Below are positions 1 through 6,212 of a DNA stretch of 9,170 nt, in pieces. Each line of letters opens with the position of its first letter. Position 1 is the stretch's first letter. Under the pieces are notes generated by a model. The model saw only the letters and a program-made list of their open reading frames with translations. It made no database searches and was not told where the DNA came from. This stretch comes from JBGSLA01 sp965602785 (GTDB taxonomy: Bacteria > Desulfobacterota > Desulfobaccia > Desulfobaccales > 0-14-0-80-60-11): contig CBFDAH010000115.1 in assembly GCA_965602785.1 (NCBI GenBank), positions 1 through 9,170 on the forward strand. Direction: 5' to 3'. The position numbers and the translations under genes are program-made.

Positions 1-25
1 CTGACCCTCCCCCATAAAAAATCCG

Positions 26-91
26 CCCTCCCCTCAAACACCCCTCCCAACCCCCTTTAAGGGGTTGGGGGAGGGAGTTTGAGGGAGGGGG
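26..91. repeat. Long C/G-rich imperfect palindrome (dispersed-repeat type)
   Basis: The C-rich arm at about 26-55 pairs with the G-rich arm at about 61-89 around a centre at 56-60, with a few single-base bulges or mismatches. The arms share CTCAAAC/GTTTGAG and CCAACCCC/GGGGTTGG blocks. It cannot be coding, because it is one uninterrupted hairpin. The reverse complement of its core (CCCTCCCCCAACCCCTTA) closely matches a segment of the spacer element at about 5199-5215, so I read both as members of one intergenic palindromic family. It could terminate an upstream transcript or shield mRNA ends, but no U-tract follows on the + strand. The family assignment rests on two copies compared by eye. 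Confidence 0.6.
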
Positions 92-147
92 TAGGGGCCC
101 ACGGCCCTTAGCCCCCTCCCTCAAAATCACTTTCAAAGGAGAGCGAT

Positions 148-348
148 GTGGCTGAGAAAGTGCCGGTGATTGACGAAGAGGCCTGCATCGGCTGTTCGGT
201 CTGCGAGGAGATTTGTCCCGAGGTTTTTAGCATGAACGAGTCGCTGGGATTTGCACTGGTAATGAACCCCGGCGGAGCGGATGACGCCCAAATCGAGGAA
301 GCTATGGAGGCATGCCCGGTGAACTGCATCACCTGGGCGGAGGAGTAA
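148..348 (+). CDS. Single-cluster [4Fe-4S] ferredoxin, first of tandem pair
   Basis: This 66-residue acidic electron carrier presumably shuttles low-potential electrons in the cytoplasm. Cysteines lie at 13, 16, 19, 23, 56 and 60: a CIGCSVCEEICP motif, then CPVNCITW near the C-terminus. In ferredoxins of the Desulfovibrio type, Cys13, 16, 19 and 56 would bind one cubane cluster. Cys23 and Cys60 are extra, and could form a disulfide or support a more complex cluster. The second CxxCxxC motif of 2[4Fe-4S] ferredoxins is absent. The start is GTG at 148, preceded by AAAGGAGAG at 136-143. The ATG at 146 overlaps it but is in another frame. The stop is 1 base before the next ferredoxin gene, so the two are probably co-translated. 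Its redox partner is not visible here. Confidence 0.9.
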   Translation: MAEKVPVIDEEACIGCSVCEEICPEVFSMNESLGFALVMNPGGADDAQIEEAMEACPVNCITWAEE

Positions 349-349
349 T

Positions 350-556
350 ATGGCTAAAATAATTCCCGTTATCAACACCGAGGACTGCATCGCCTGCGGC
401 AATTGCGAAGCGGTCTGTCCTGAGGTCTTTCGCCTCAATGAGAACCTGGGACATTCAGAGGTAATTAATCCTTTCGGCGCCTCGGAGGAGCGCATCCAGG
501 ACGCCATGGACCAGTGCCCGGCCCAGTGCATCTCCTGGCAGGAGAGCGACGCCTGA
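350..556 (+). CDS. Single-cluster [4Fe-4S] ferredoxin, second of tandem pair
   Basis: This 68-residue ferredoxin aligns without gaps to its upstream neighbour and is identical at about half the positions. All six cysteines fall at the same places (13, 16, 19, 23, 56, 60), in CIACGNCEAVCP and CPAQCISW. It has the same single-cluster architecture, so tandem duplication is the obvious origin. The ATG at 350 follows the previous stop by 1 base. Its ribosome-binding site, GGAGGAG (339-345), lies inside the last codons of the first gene, which supports coupled translation. The differing residues are mostly on the presumed surface (for example the stretch after Cys56 and the C-terminal ESDA). This suggests different partners or potentials, but that is inference. 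The next gene starts 146 bases downstream and looks functionally unrelated. Confidence 0.9.
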   Translation: MAKIIPVINTEDCIACGNCEAVCPEVFRLNENLGHSEVINPFGASEERIQDAMDQCPAQCISWQESDA

Positions 557-636
557 GGCGAATTCCCCATGCCGTTTCCACCAAACTATGATAAGGTTTT
601 AGCGCAACACCACTGGATTTATCTAACCTGAAAAAA

Positions 637-688
637 CCTGGGGAGAGGGAAGCATAATACTCCACGTGCCGCCATCCTCCCCCAGGAG
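637..688 (+). promoter_or_regulatory. Possible leader hairpin covering the glmM Shine-Dalgarno
   Basis: CCTGGGGAGAGG at 637-648 can pair, with one bulge, with CCTCCCCCAGG at 676-686. The right arm contains the start of AGGAG (684-688), the only good ribosome-binding site before glmM. That site sits 14 bases from the ATG, which is long. Folding would hide the site. An ATAATA-like -10 (654-659) lies in the loop without a good -35. If a promoter there were used, the left arm would not be transcribed. The pairing is visible in the sequence; a regulatory role is conjecture. Confidence 0.3.
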
Positions 689-702
689 AGTTTCACTGGA
701 CT

Positions 703-2061
703 ATGACGGACACCCGAAAAATATTCGGCACTGATGGCGTTCGGGGAGTGGCCAACGTCTACCCCATGACCGCCGAAGTGGCCATGCAATTGGGGCGGGC
801 CCTGGCTTATGTCATCAAGTACGGCCCCGGCCGTCACCGCATTGTGGTGGGGAAAGACACCCGGCTGTCCGGTTACTTGCTGGAATACGCCATCACCGCC
901 GGCATGTGCTCTATGGGAGTTGACGTTTTTCTCCTGGGCCCCATGCCCACTCCGGGCATCGCTTTTATCACCCATTCCATGCGGGCCGACGCCGGGGTGG
1001 TTATTTCCGCCTCCCACAACCCCTATGAAGACAATGGCATCAAGTTTTTCAAGGGAGACGGCTATAAGCTTCCCGACGAAATCGAAGCCCATATCGAGCG
1101 GTTGATAACCAACCCGGAAATGGCGGAGACCAGGCCGACGGCCATTGAAATCGGCCAGGCCTTCCGCATCGACGACGCCCGGGGGCGTTACATTTCCTAC
1201 CTCAAGAGCACTTTTCCCAAGGATCTGGAGTTGGATGGCCTCAAGGTCGTGGTGGACTGCGCGCATGGCGCCACCTACCGGATAGCCCCCGAGGTTTTGG
1301 GGGAACTGGGGGCCGAAGTCATCCCCATCGGAGTGCGGCCCAACGGCAGAAACATCAATCGCTTGTGCGGCGCCACCCACCCCGAGGGCATGGTCCGGCT
1401 GGTGAATCGGTACCAGGCCGACGTGGGCATCGCCTTTGACGGCGATGGCGACCGCTGCATCGTGGTGGACCACAAGGGCCGGGTGGTGGACGGCGACCAC
1501 ATCATGGGCATTTGCGCCCTGGACATGCAGCGCCGGGGGACCCTGAAACGGAAAACTGTGGTGGCCACCGTCATGTCCAACCTGGGTCTCGAAGTGGCCC
1601 TCAAGAATAATGGGCTAAAGCTGGTGCGCACCCAGGTGGGGGACCGCTATGTCCTGGAGGCCATGCTCAAGGGCGGTTACAACCTGGGCGGAGAGCAGTC
1701 CGGCCACCTGGTGTTCCTCAACCACAGCACCACCGGGGATGGGATTCTCACGGCCCTGCGTCTCCTGGTAGTGATGCTCCGGGAGCAAAAGCCTCTGGCG
1801 GAGCTGGCTCGCTTCATGGAGGTTTATCCCCAGATCCTCCTGAACCTCAAGGTTAAGGCAAGACAGGATCTGAAAAAAGTTCCCCAGGCTCAGCAGGCCA
1901 TCCAGGCAGCGGAGAACCAGCTTAAAGGCCGGGGACGCCTACTCGTGCGCTTCTCCGGGACAGAGCCGCTCCTCAGAGTCATGGCAGAAGGGGAGAACCA
2001 GGCTGAAATCACAGAGGTGGCCCAGGATCTGGTCCAAACCCTGGATCGGTGTTTGAACTGA
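703..2061 (+). CDS. glmM: Phosphoglucosamine mutase GlmM
   Basis: GlmM converts glucosamine-6-phosphate to glucosamine-1-phosphate in the cytoplasm, feeding UDP-N-acetylglucosamine for peptidoglycan and lipopolysaccharide. The 452-residue length is normal for the family, and all four phosphohexomutase domains are present. FGTDGVRG is at 8-15. The active-site loop ISASHNP is at 101-107, with the phosphorylated serine expected at Ser104. The metal-binding DGDGDR is at 246-251, the sugar-specificity loop GGEQSGH at 329-335 and the phosphate-binding RFSGTEP at 416-422. SASHNP and GGEQSGH favour GlmM over phosphoglucomutase or phosphomannomutase. The ATG at 703 puts the FGTDG motif at the usual distance from the N-terminus. 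The cdaA-ybbR genes often found upstream of glmM are absent; two ferredoxins precede it and coaX follows 14 bases after the stop, probably in one operon. Confidence 0.97.
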   Translation: MTDTRKIFGTDGVRGVANVYPMTAEVAMQLGRALAYVIKYGPGRHRIVVGKDTRLSGYLLEYAITAGMCSMGVDVFLLGPMPTPGIAFITHSMRADAGVVISASHNPYEDNGIKFFKGDGYKLPDEIEAHIERLITNPEMAETRPTAIEIGQAFRIDDARGRYISYLKSTFPKDLELDGLKVVVDCAHGATYRIAPEVLGELGAEVIPIGVRPNGRNINRLCGATHPEGMVRLVNRYQADVGIAFDGDGDRCIVVDHKGRVVDGDHIMGICALDMQRRGTLKRKTVVATVMSNLGLEVALKNNGLKLVRTQVGDRYVLEAMLKGGYNLGGEQSGHLVFLNHSTTGDGILTALRLLVVMLREQKPLAELARFMEVYPQILLNLKVKARQDLKKVPQAQQAIQAAENQLKGRGRLLVRFSGTEPLLRVMAEGENQAEITEVAQDLVQTLDRCLN

Positions 2062-2075
2062 GGGGAGGATGAGCC

Positions 2076-2872
<797 letters not shown>

Positions 2873-2876
<4 letters not shown>

Positions 2877-3613
2877 CCAGGGAATCCACCGGCGGCATCG
2901 GCCGTCGCTATCTGGAGGAAACCCGCTATACCCGGGCAGGCCTGGGCGAACCCCGCTTGTCCTATCCCCGGGGTGCTCCGTTTAAGGAATATCCCGAGGC
3001 TGCCAAGCGCGTGCCGCTGCACCCCGAGAAAGAGCCTCAGGCTGCAAACCTGTGGGAAGCCCTGGCTCGGCGGCGTTCGTTGCGGCAGTACCAGGACCGC
3101 TACCTCACCCAGGCAGAGCTGGCTGCCCTGGTGTGGTCCACCCAGGGCGTCACCCTGGCCAGCCGGCAATACTTACTGCGCACCGCGCCTTCTGCCGGAG
3201 CATTGTATCCGGTGGAAACCTATCTGGCCGTCCACAGGGTGGAAGAGATGGAGCCCGGCATCTGGCACCTCAACCTGCCGGACTTCTCTCTGGAGCTGCT
3301 CCAGGAGATGGACTCTCGCCAGCCCCTGGTGCAGGCCTGTCTGGGCCAGAGGTTCATGGGTGAGGCGTCGTTGGCCTTCATCTGGACCGGTATCCTCGAC
3401 CGGGCCATGTGGAAGTACCGGGAACGGGCCATCCGCTACGTCTTCCTGGATGCAGGGCATATCTGCCAGAATCTGATGCTGGCCGCCACCGCTATGGGTC
3501 TGGGCTGCTGCCCGGTGGGGGCCTTCTTTGATGATGAAGTGGAAGGTTTGGTGGGGATCGACGGCCAGGAGGAGATGGCTCTCTACTTGGCCTCTGTGGG
3601 ACCTTTGGCTTGA
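2873..3613 (+). CDS. SagB/ThcOx-type nitroreductase-family flavoprotein
   Basis: This 246-residue protein has the FMN-dependent nitroreductase fold in its SagB/ThcOx branch. The family marks visible are ALARRRSLRQY (63-73, the FMN-phosphate arginine region), APSAGALYPVE (105-115), LDAGHICQNLMLAA (192-205) and GLGCCPVGAFFDDEV (209-223), which closes over the flavin. SagB proper oxidises thiazolines in peptide toxins, but no precursor peptide, YcaO cyclodehydratase or exporter gene is present here. Free-standing members are widespread, with unknown substrates. The start overlaps the coaX stop as ATGA (2873-2876), indicating translational coupling to coaX and glmM. The first 55 or so residues are the usual N-terminal lead-in of this family. 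The fold is secure; the reaction cannot be named from sequence. Confidence 0.88.
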
Positions 3614-3628
3614 TGAACTGAGATAACC

Positions 3629-3657
3629 GGGGCAAGGGGGACGTCCACCCTGACCCC
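3629..3657 (+). terminator. Hairpin after the glmM-coaX-nitroreductase run
   Basis: GGGGCAAGGG (3629-3638) and ACCCTGACCCC (3647-3657) flank the self-complementary GGACGTCC (3639-3646), giving an imperfect stem with a very short loop. It lies 16 bases after the nitroreductase stop and before the ribosome-binding site of the TPR gene. No T-run follows, so it is at best a weak or processing-type terminator. Confidence 0.35.
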
Positions 3658-3681
3658 TGACACTACACTAAGGAGCGGATC

Positions 3682-4092
3682 ATGATGCGCATGCTGATGT
3701 TGGTTTTACTCATGGTGGCCGTGAGCGCGGGCCCCGCCCCGGTTTTGTCCGGGACCGCTGATGTGGTAAAGCAGAAGACCAAGGCGGCCGCCCAGCAATA
3801 CATGAAGTCCGGCAACATCCTGGCGGGAGAGGGCAAGTACAAGGCTGCGGTTAAGTCTTACCGCCAGGCCATCAGTATGGACCCCACGTCCGCGGAAGCC
3901 TACAGCCTCTTGGGTTCGGCCCTGGACCAGGCCGGAAACTTGCGGGAGGCTGAAGAAGCTCTGCGCAAATCGGTGAGCCTCAAGCCGAACTACGCCGAGG
4001 GCTATTATCACCTGGGGGTTTTCCTGAAAGCCCATGGCAAGAAGCAGGAAGCTGAGGAAGCCTTCCGCAAAGCCAAGCAATATCGCCGGTAA
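3682..4092 (+). CDS. Small exported tetratricopeptide-repeat protein
   Basis: The 136-residue protein has a hydrophobic signal sequence at about 1-23, ending near VLSG-TADV. No lipobox cysteine is present, so a soluble periplasmic protein is most likely. Three TPR units follow at about 37-70, 71-104 and 105-136, each with the expected small, Gly and Ala positions and ending in patterns such as AISMDPTS, SVSLKPNY and AKQYRR. TPR arrays are protein-binding scaffolds, and the partner is not identifiable. AAGGAG at 3670-3675 is correctly spaced for ATG 3682; ATG 3685 is also possible. It is 68 bases from the upstream gene with a hairpin between, so it may have its own promoter or be a weakly linked operon member. 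It ends convergently with the RsbW-like gene. Confidence 0.85.
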   Translation: MMRMLMLVLLMVAVSAGPAPVLSGTADVVKQKTKAAAQQYMKSGNILAGEGKYKAAVKSYRQAISMDPTSAEAYSLLGSALDQAGNLREAEEALRKSVSLKPNYAEGYYHLGVFLKAHGKKQEAEEAFRKAKQYRR

Positions 4093-4116
4093 TTAGGTTG
4101 GCGGGGGTGTTTTGGA

Positions 4117-4134
4117 GGAGTCCTGCCAGGATCC
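4117..4134. terminator. Small hairpin between convergent genes
   Basis: In the 52-base gap between the convergent stops, GGA-G-TCCTG-C-CAGGA-TCC forms a short stem of 5 plus 3 pairs with one bulged G. Its position suits a two-way terminator, but the loop is one base and there is no T-tract, so support is weak. Confidence 0.25.
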
Positions 4135-4144
4135 CAGGGAAGGC

Positions 4145-4546
4145 TTAGAGGGTTAAAAAGGCCACCAGCCGGTTTCTGCGGTCCGCGGTGCGATAGTAGA
4201 TGATACTCTCGGTCCACTTTTTCAGTGAGGACAGGTCGGGCCCGGCGGGAGGCGAGAGGGAGTTGGGAGACAGAGTGTCCAGGGTGGCGGCGTCATAAGG
4301 GGGGCCGTCGTCTTCAAAAACCAGTCGCAGCCTGGCCCCCTTCTCCTCCAGGGTTATGGCGATGGAACCGGGCACTCCCAGAGGGTAGACCCGGGTGACG
4401 ATATAGTGGAAGATCTCCGTGGCAGCCTTTTGCAGGCCTTGCCTCCGGCCCCGGCTTAGACCCCGCTGCTGCCCCCACCCGCGCAGGAATTTTTGGAGCA
4501 ACTTCAAGTTTTCCGGACGATTACTCAGGGTAAAGCGGTCGGGCAT
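4145..4546 (-). CDS. RsbW/SpoIIAB-like GHKL ATPase-fold protein, possibly degenerate
   Basis: This 133-residue protein resembles stand-alone anti-sigma-factor kinases of the RsbW/SpoIIAB type, which bind ATP and either sequester a sigma factor or phosphorylate an STAS-domain antagonist. Its beginning (RFTLSNRPENLKLLQKFL) and length fit the family, and the G1-box-like EDDGPPYD is at 78-85. Aligning by eye, the N-box Glu is kept (Glu44) but the magnesium-binding Asn is replaced (Tyr48). The glycine-rich ATP lid (GGLGL type) is reduced to AGPDLSSL at 101-108. It may therefore bind nucleotide poorly or act only as a protein-binding domain. It is read 53 bases after queH, perhaps in the same transcript. 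The ribosome-binding site is a modest AGGA inside a 12-base palindrome that abuts the ATG. No sigma factor or STAS partner is in the window. Confidence 0.65.
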   Translation of the reverse strand: MPDRFTLSNRPENLKLLQKFLRGWGQQRGLSRGRRQGLQKAATEIFHYIVTRVYPLGVPGSIAITLEEKGARLRLVFEDDGPPYDAATLDTLSPNSLSPPAGPDLSSLKKWTESIIYYRTADRRNRLVAFLTL

Positions 4547-4558
4547 CAGGATATCCTG
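4547..4558. promoter_or_regulatory. 12-base perfect palindrome abutting a start codon
   Basis: CAGGATATCCTG lies directly against the start codon of the RsbW-like gene and contains its AGGA ribosome-binding sequence. It could be an operator half-site pair, or an RNA hairpin hiding the binding site. Short palindromes also arise by chance in GC-rich DNA, so the functional reading is tentative. Confidence 0.25.
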
Positions 4559-4599
4559 GGGCGGCTGCGGCCCCGAGTTTCAGCAGTCAGCCACCAACC

Positions 4600-5151
4600 T
4601 CATTTCTGGCGAGCCCGCTTGCTGGTCTGGGTGTGGCGCTCCCGCTCGCTGAAAAGGCAGCCGCAATAGTTCTGGCGATAGAGGCGCATGGCTTTGCTCT
4701 CGGCCACCCCTTTGGCCCAGCCCTCCCGGAAGTCCTCATAATAAAATTCCGTCGCTGCCTCGGCTGCGGCTTGTTGGGCCACTTCCCGGACGAGGTCGTG
4801 CCGCTGGTGACGGCTGTACAAGAGCGTGGTGGTAAAGGCTTCGAAACCTCGGGCCCAAGCCGCCCGGGCCACCCGACCCAGGCGGAGCTGGTAGCAGAAG
4901 CGGCAGCGCTCCCCCTCCCGGAAAGCCACCAGCCGGAAGAATTCCTCCATATCGTAGTCCTTGTTCCAGATCACCGGCAAACCTACCATACCCGCAAAAT
5001 CCTCCAGCGCCTTCACCCGCCGGCGAAACTCCTGGTACGGGTGGATATTGGGGTTGTCGAAATACCCCTCCACCTGGTGACCCGCCGCTCCCAAGGCCTC
5101 CACCGGATATACGGCACACGGCCCGCAGCAAATATGTAATAAGATCTTCAT
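4600..5151 (-). CDS. queH: Epoxyqueuosine reductase QueH
   Basis: QueH carries out the last step of queuosine synthesis, reducing epoxyqueuosine in the tRNA anticodon to queuosine. It replaces the unrelated cobalamin-dependent QueG and is common in anaerobes. The 183 residues match the DUF208 family: HICCGPCAVYP at 6-16 (Cys8, 9, 12), FDNPNIHP at 31-38, RCRFCYQLRL at 82-91 (Cys83, 86) and NYCGC at 161-165 (Cys163, 165). These cysteines are expected to hold a [4Fe-4S] cluster and an adjacent metal. The frame stays open upstream to 5337, but that stretch is palindromic spacer. The family begins exactly at MKILLHICCGPC, so ATG 5151 is the start. No Shine-Dalgarno sequence precedes it (CCAACCAACTGCTT), which is unusual. 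sucD is upstream on the same strand but separated by strong hairpins. Confidence 0.93.
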   Translation of the reverse strand: MKILLHICCGPCAVYPVEALGAAGHQVEGYFDNPNIHPYQEFRRRVKALEDFAGMVGLPVIWNKDYDMEEFFRLVAFREGERCRFCYQLRLGRVARAAWARGFEAFTTTLLYSRHQRHDLVREVAQQAAAEAATEFYYEDFREGWAKGVAESKAMRLYRQNYCGCLFSERERHTQTSKRARQK

Positions 5152-5190
5152 AAGCAGTTGGTTGGTGGGGGGGGGGCTAAGGGTCGCAGA

Positions 5191-5296
5191 CCCACACCCC
5201 CTCCCCCAATCCCTTAGGGGGCTTATTGAGGTCCGGAAAGTCGGGCCTCTGGCCCGCCTTTCCGGACCCCTATGCGGGTTGGGAGGGGGGTGTGGG
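5191..5296. repeat. Nested palindromic intergenic element
   Basis: Four stems nest. CCCACACCCCC...CAATCCC (5191-5213) pairs with GGGTTGGGAGGG...TGTGGG (about 5276-5296). TAGGGG pairs with CCCCTA (about 5215-5220 and 5267-5272), though the second arm shares two bases with the next stem. GGTCCGGAAAG (5230-5240) pairs with CTTTCCGGACC (5258-5268). CGGGCC (5242-5247) pairs with GGCCCG (5251-5256). The CCCTCCCCCAAYCCCTTA block is shared with the palindrome at 26-91, so this looks like the same element carrying an extra inner hairpin. A run of ten G lies nearby at 5167-5176. It fills the spacer between sucD and queH. A role as transposon-dependent REP/MITE-like DNA or as an mRNA boundary is inferred. 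Confidence 0.65.
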
Positions 5297-5336
5297 GGGA
5301 GGGCAGGGACCTCAGGTCCCTGGCCCTCTCCCCACA
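5291..5336 (-). terminator. Strong hairpin just after the sucD stop
   Basis: AGGGACCT (5305-5312) pairs exactly with AGGTCCCT (5314-5321). The stem continues outward through GGAGGGC/GCCCTCTCC to TGTGGGG/CCCCACA (5291-5297 with 5330-5336), with one or two bulges. It begins a few bases after the sucD stop codon and would be the first structure in the sucD mRNA tail. No T-run follows on the - strand, so it may terminate weakly or protect the 3' end. Its last bases overlap the nested element next to it. Confidence 0.5.
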
Positions 5337-5342
5337 AACTCC

Positions 5343-6212
5343 CTATCCCATCACTTTCTTCACCACCTGGCCCAGGTCGGCGATGGTGGCGGCCACGGTG
5401 ACGCCGGCGGCTTCGAGTGCGGCGATTTTATCCGTGGCTTTGCCGCTGCCGCCGGAGATGATGGCCCCGGCGTGGCCCATGCGTTTTCCAGGTGGTGCGG
5501 TTTGCCCGGCGATAAAGGCCACCACGGGTTTGGTGAAATTAGCCTGGATGAAGGCTGCGGCCTCTTCTTCGGAGGTGCCGCCGATTTCCCCGATGAGCAC
5601 CACCCCCTCGGTCTGGGGGTCGGCCGCAAAGAGCTTCAGCATGTCTATGAAGTTAGTGCCGATGATGGGGTCGCCGCCGATGCCCACGCAGGTGGACTGG
5701 CCGATGCCCAAAAGCGTCAATTGATGCACCGCTTCATAGGTCAGGGTGCCGCTCCGGGAGATGAGCCCCATGGAGCCTTCCTGGTGGATGTGCCCCGGCA
5801 TGATGCCCACCTTGGCCTGCCCCGGGGAGATGATGCCCGGGCAGTTGGGGCCGATGAGGCGGATGTCTGTTTCCGTGAGGCTCCGCATCACCCTGACCAT
5901 CTCCAGGGTCGGGATGCCCTCGGTGATGCAGACGATGACTTTGATGCCGGCCGCCGCGGCCTCGAGAATAGCATCCGCCGCGAAGGCCGGGGGCACGAAG
6001 ATCAGCGAGGTGTTGGCCCCGGTGTCCTTGACGGCCTGGCCCACGGTGTTGAACACCGGAATGTCGTCCATTTTCTGGCCGCCCTTTCCCGGGGTCACCC
6101 CGGCCACCATTTTAGTGCCGTAGTCCCGGCAGGCCCGGGCGTGAAAAGAGCCTTCCTTGCCGGTGATGCCCTGCACCACCACGCGGGTGTCTTTGTTTAC
6201 CAAAACGCTCAT
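5343..6212 (-). CDS. sucD: Succinate-CoA ligase alpha subunit SucD
   Basis: SucD with SucC interconverts succinyl-CoA plus NDP and succinate plus NTP in the TCA cycle, by way of a phosphohistidine on the alpha subunit. The 289-residue length is standard. The CoA-binding Rossmann region begins VVVQGITGKEGSFH (11-24), IGPNCPGIISPG is at 120-131 and the phosphorylated histidine lies in GKRMGHAGAI (His247). The family also includes the alpha subunit of malate-CoA ligase, which cannot be fully excluded. The start at 6212 overlaps the stop of the upstream methyltransferase gene as ATGA, and its ribosome-binding site AAGGA (complement of 6218-6222) lies inside that gene's last codons, so translation is probably coupled. 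Its partner sucC is not adjacent: two unrelated genes intervene. Confidence 0.96.
   Translation of the reverse strand: MSVLVNKDTRVVVQGITGKEGSFHARACRDYGTKMVAGVTPGKGGQKMDDIPVFNTVGQAVKDTGANTSLIFVPPAFAADAILEAAAAGIKVIVCITEGIPTLEMVRVMRSLTETDIRLIGPNCPGIISPGQAKVGIMPGHIHQEGSMGLISRSGTLTYEAVHQLTLLGIGQSTCVGIGGDPIIGTNFIDMLKLFAADPQTEGVVLIGEIGGTSEEEAAAFIQANFTKPVVAFIAGQTAPPGKRMGHAGAIISGGSGKATDKIAALEAAGVTVAATIADLGQVVKKVMG

Noticed and set aside
26..91. CRISPR repeat or phage attachment site
   Set aside because: It is one long inverted repeat, not regularly spaced direct repeats. No integrase or tRNA is nearby.
146..148. ATG as the start of the first ferredoxin
   Set aside because: It is in a different frame from the ferredoxin; the overlapping GTG at 148 is in frame.
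619..1500. 293-codon open frame on the - strand
   Set aside because: It is the complement of the N-terminal two thirds of glmM, with low-complexity His/Gly-rich composition and no motif.
5152..5337. N-terminal extension of queH by 62 residues
   Set aside because: The extension translates the palindromic spacer into Pro/Arg-rich sequence; QueH proteins begin at the MKILLHICCGPC position.
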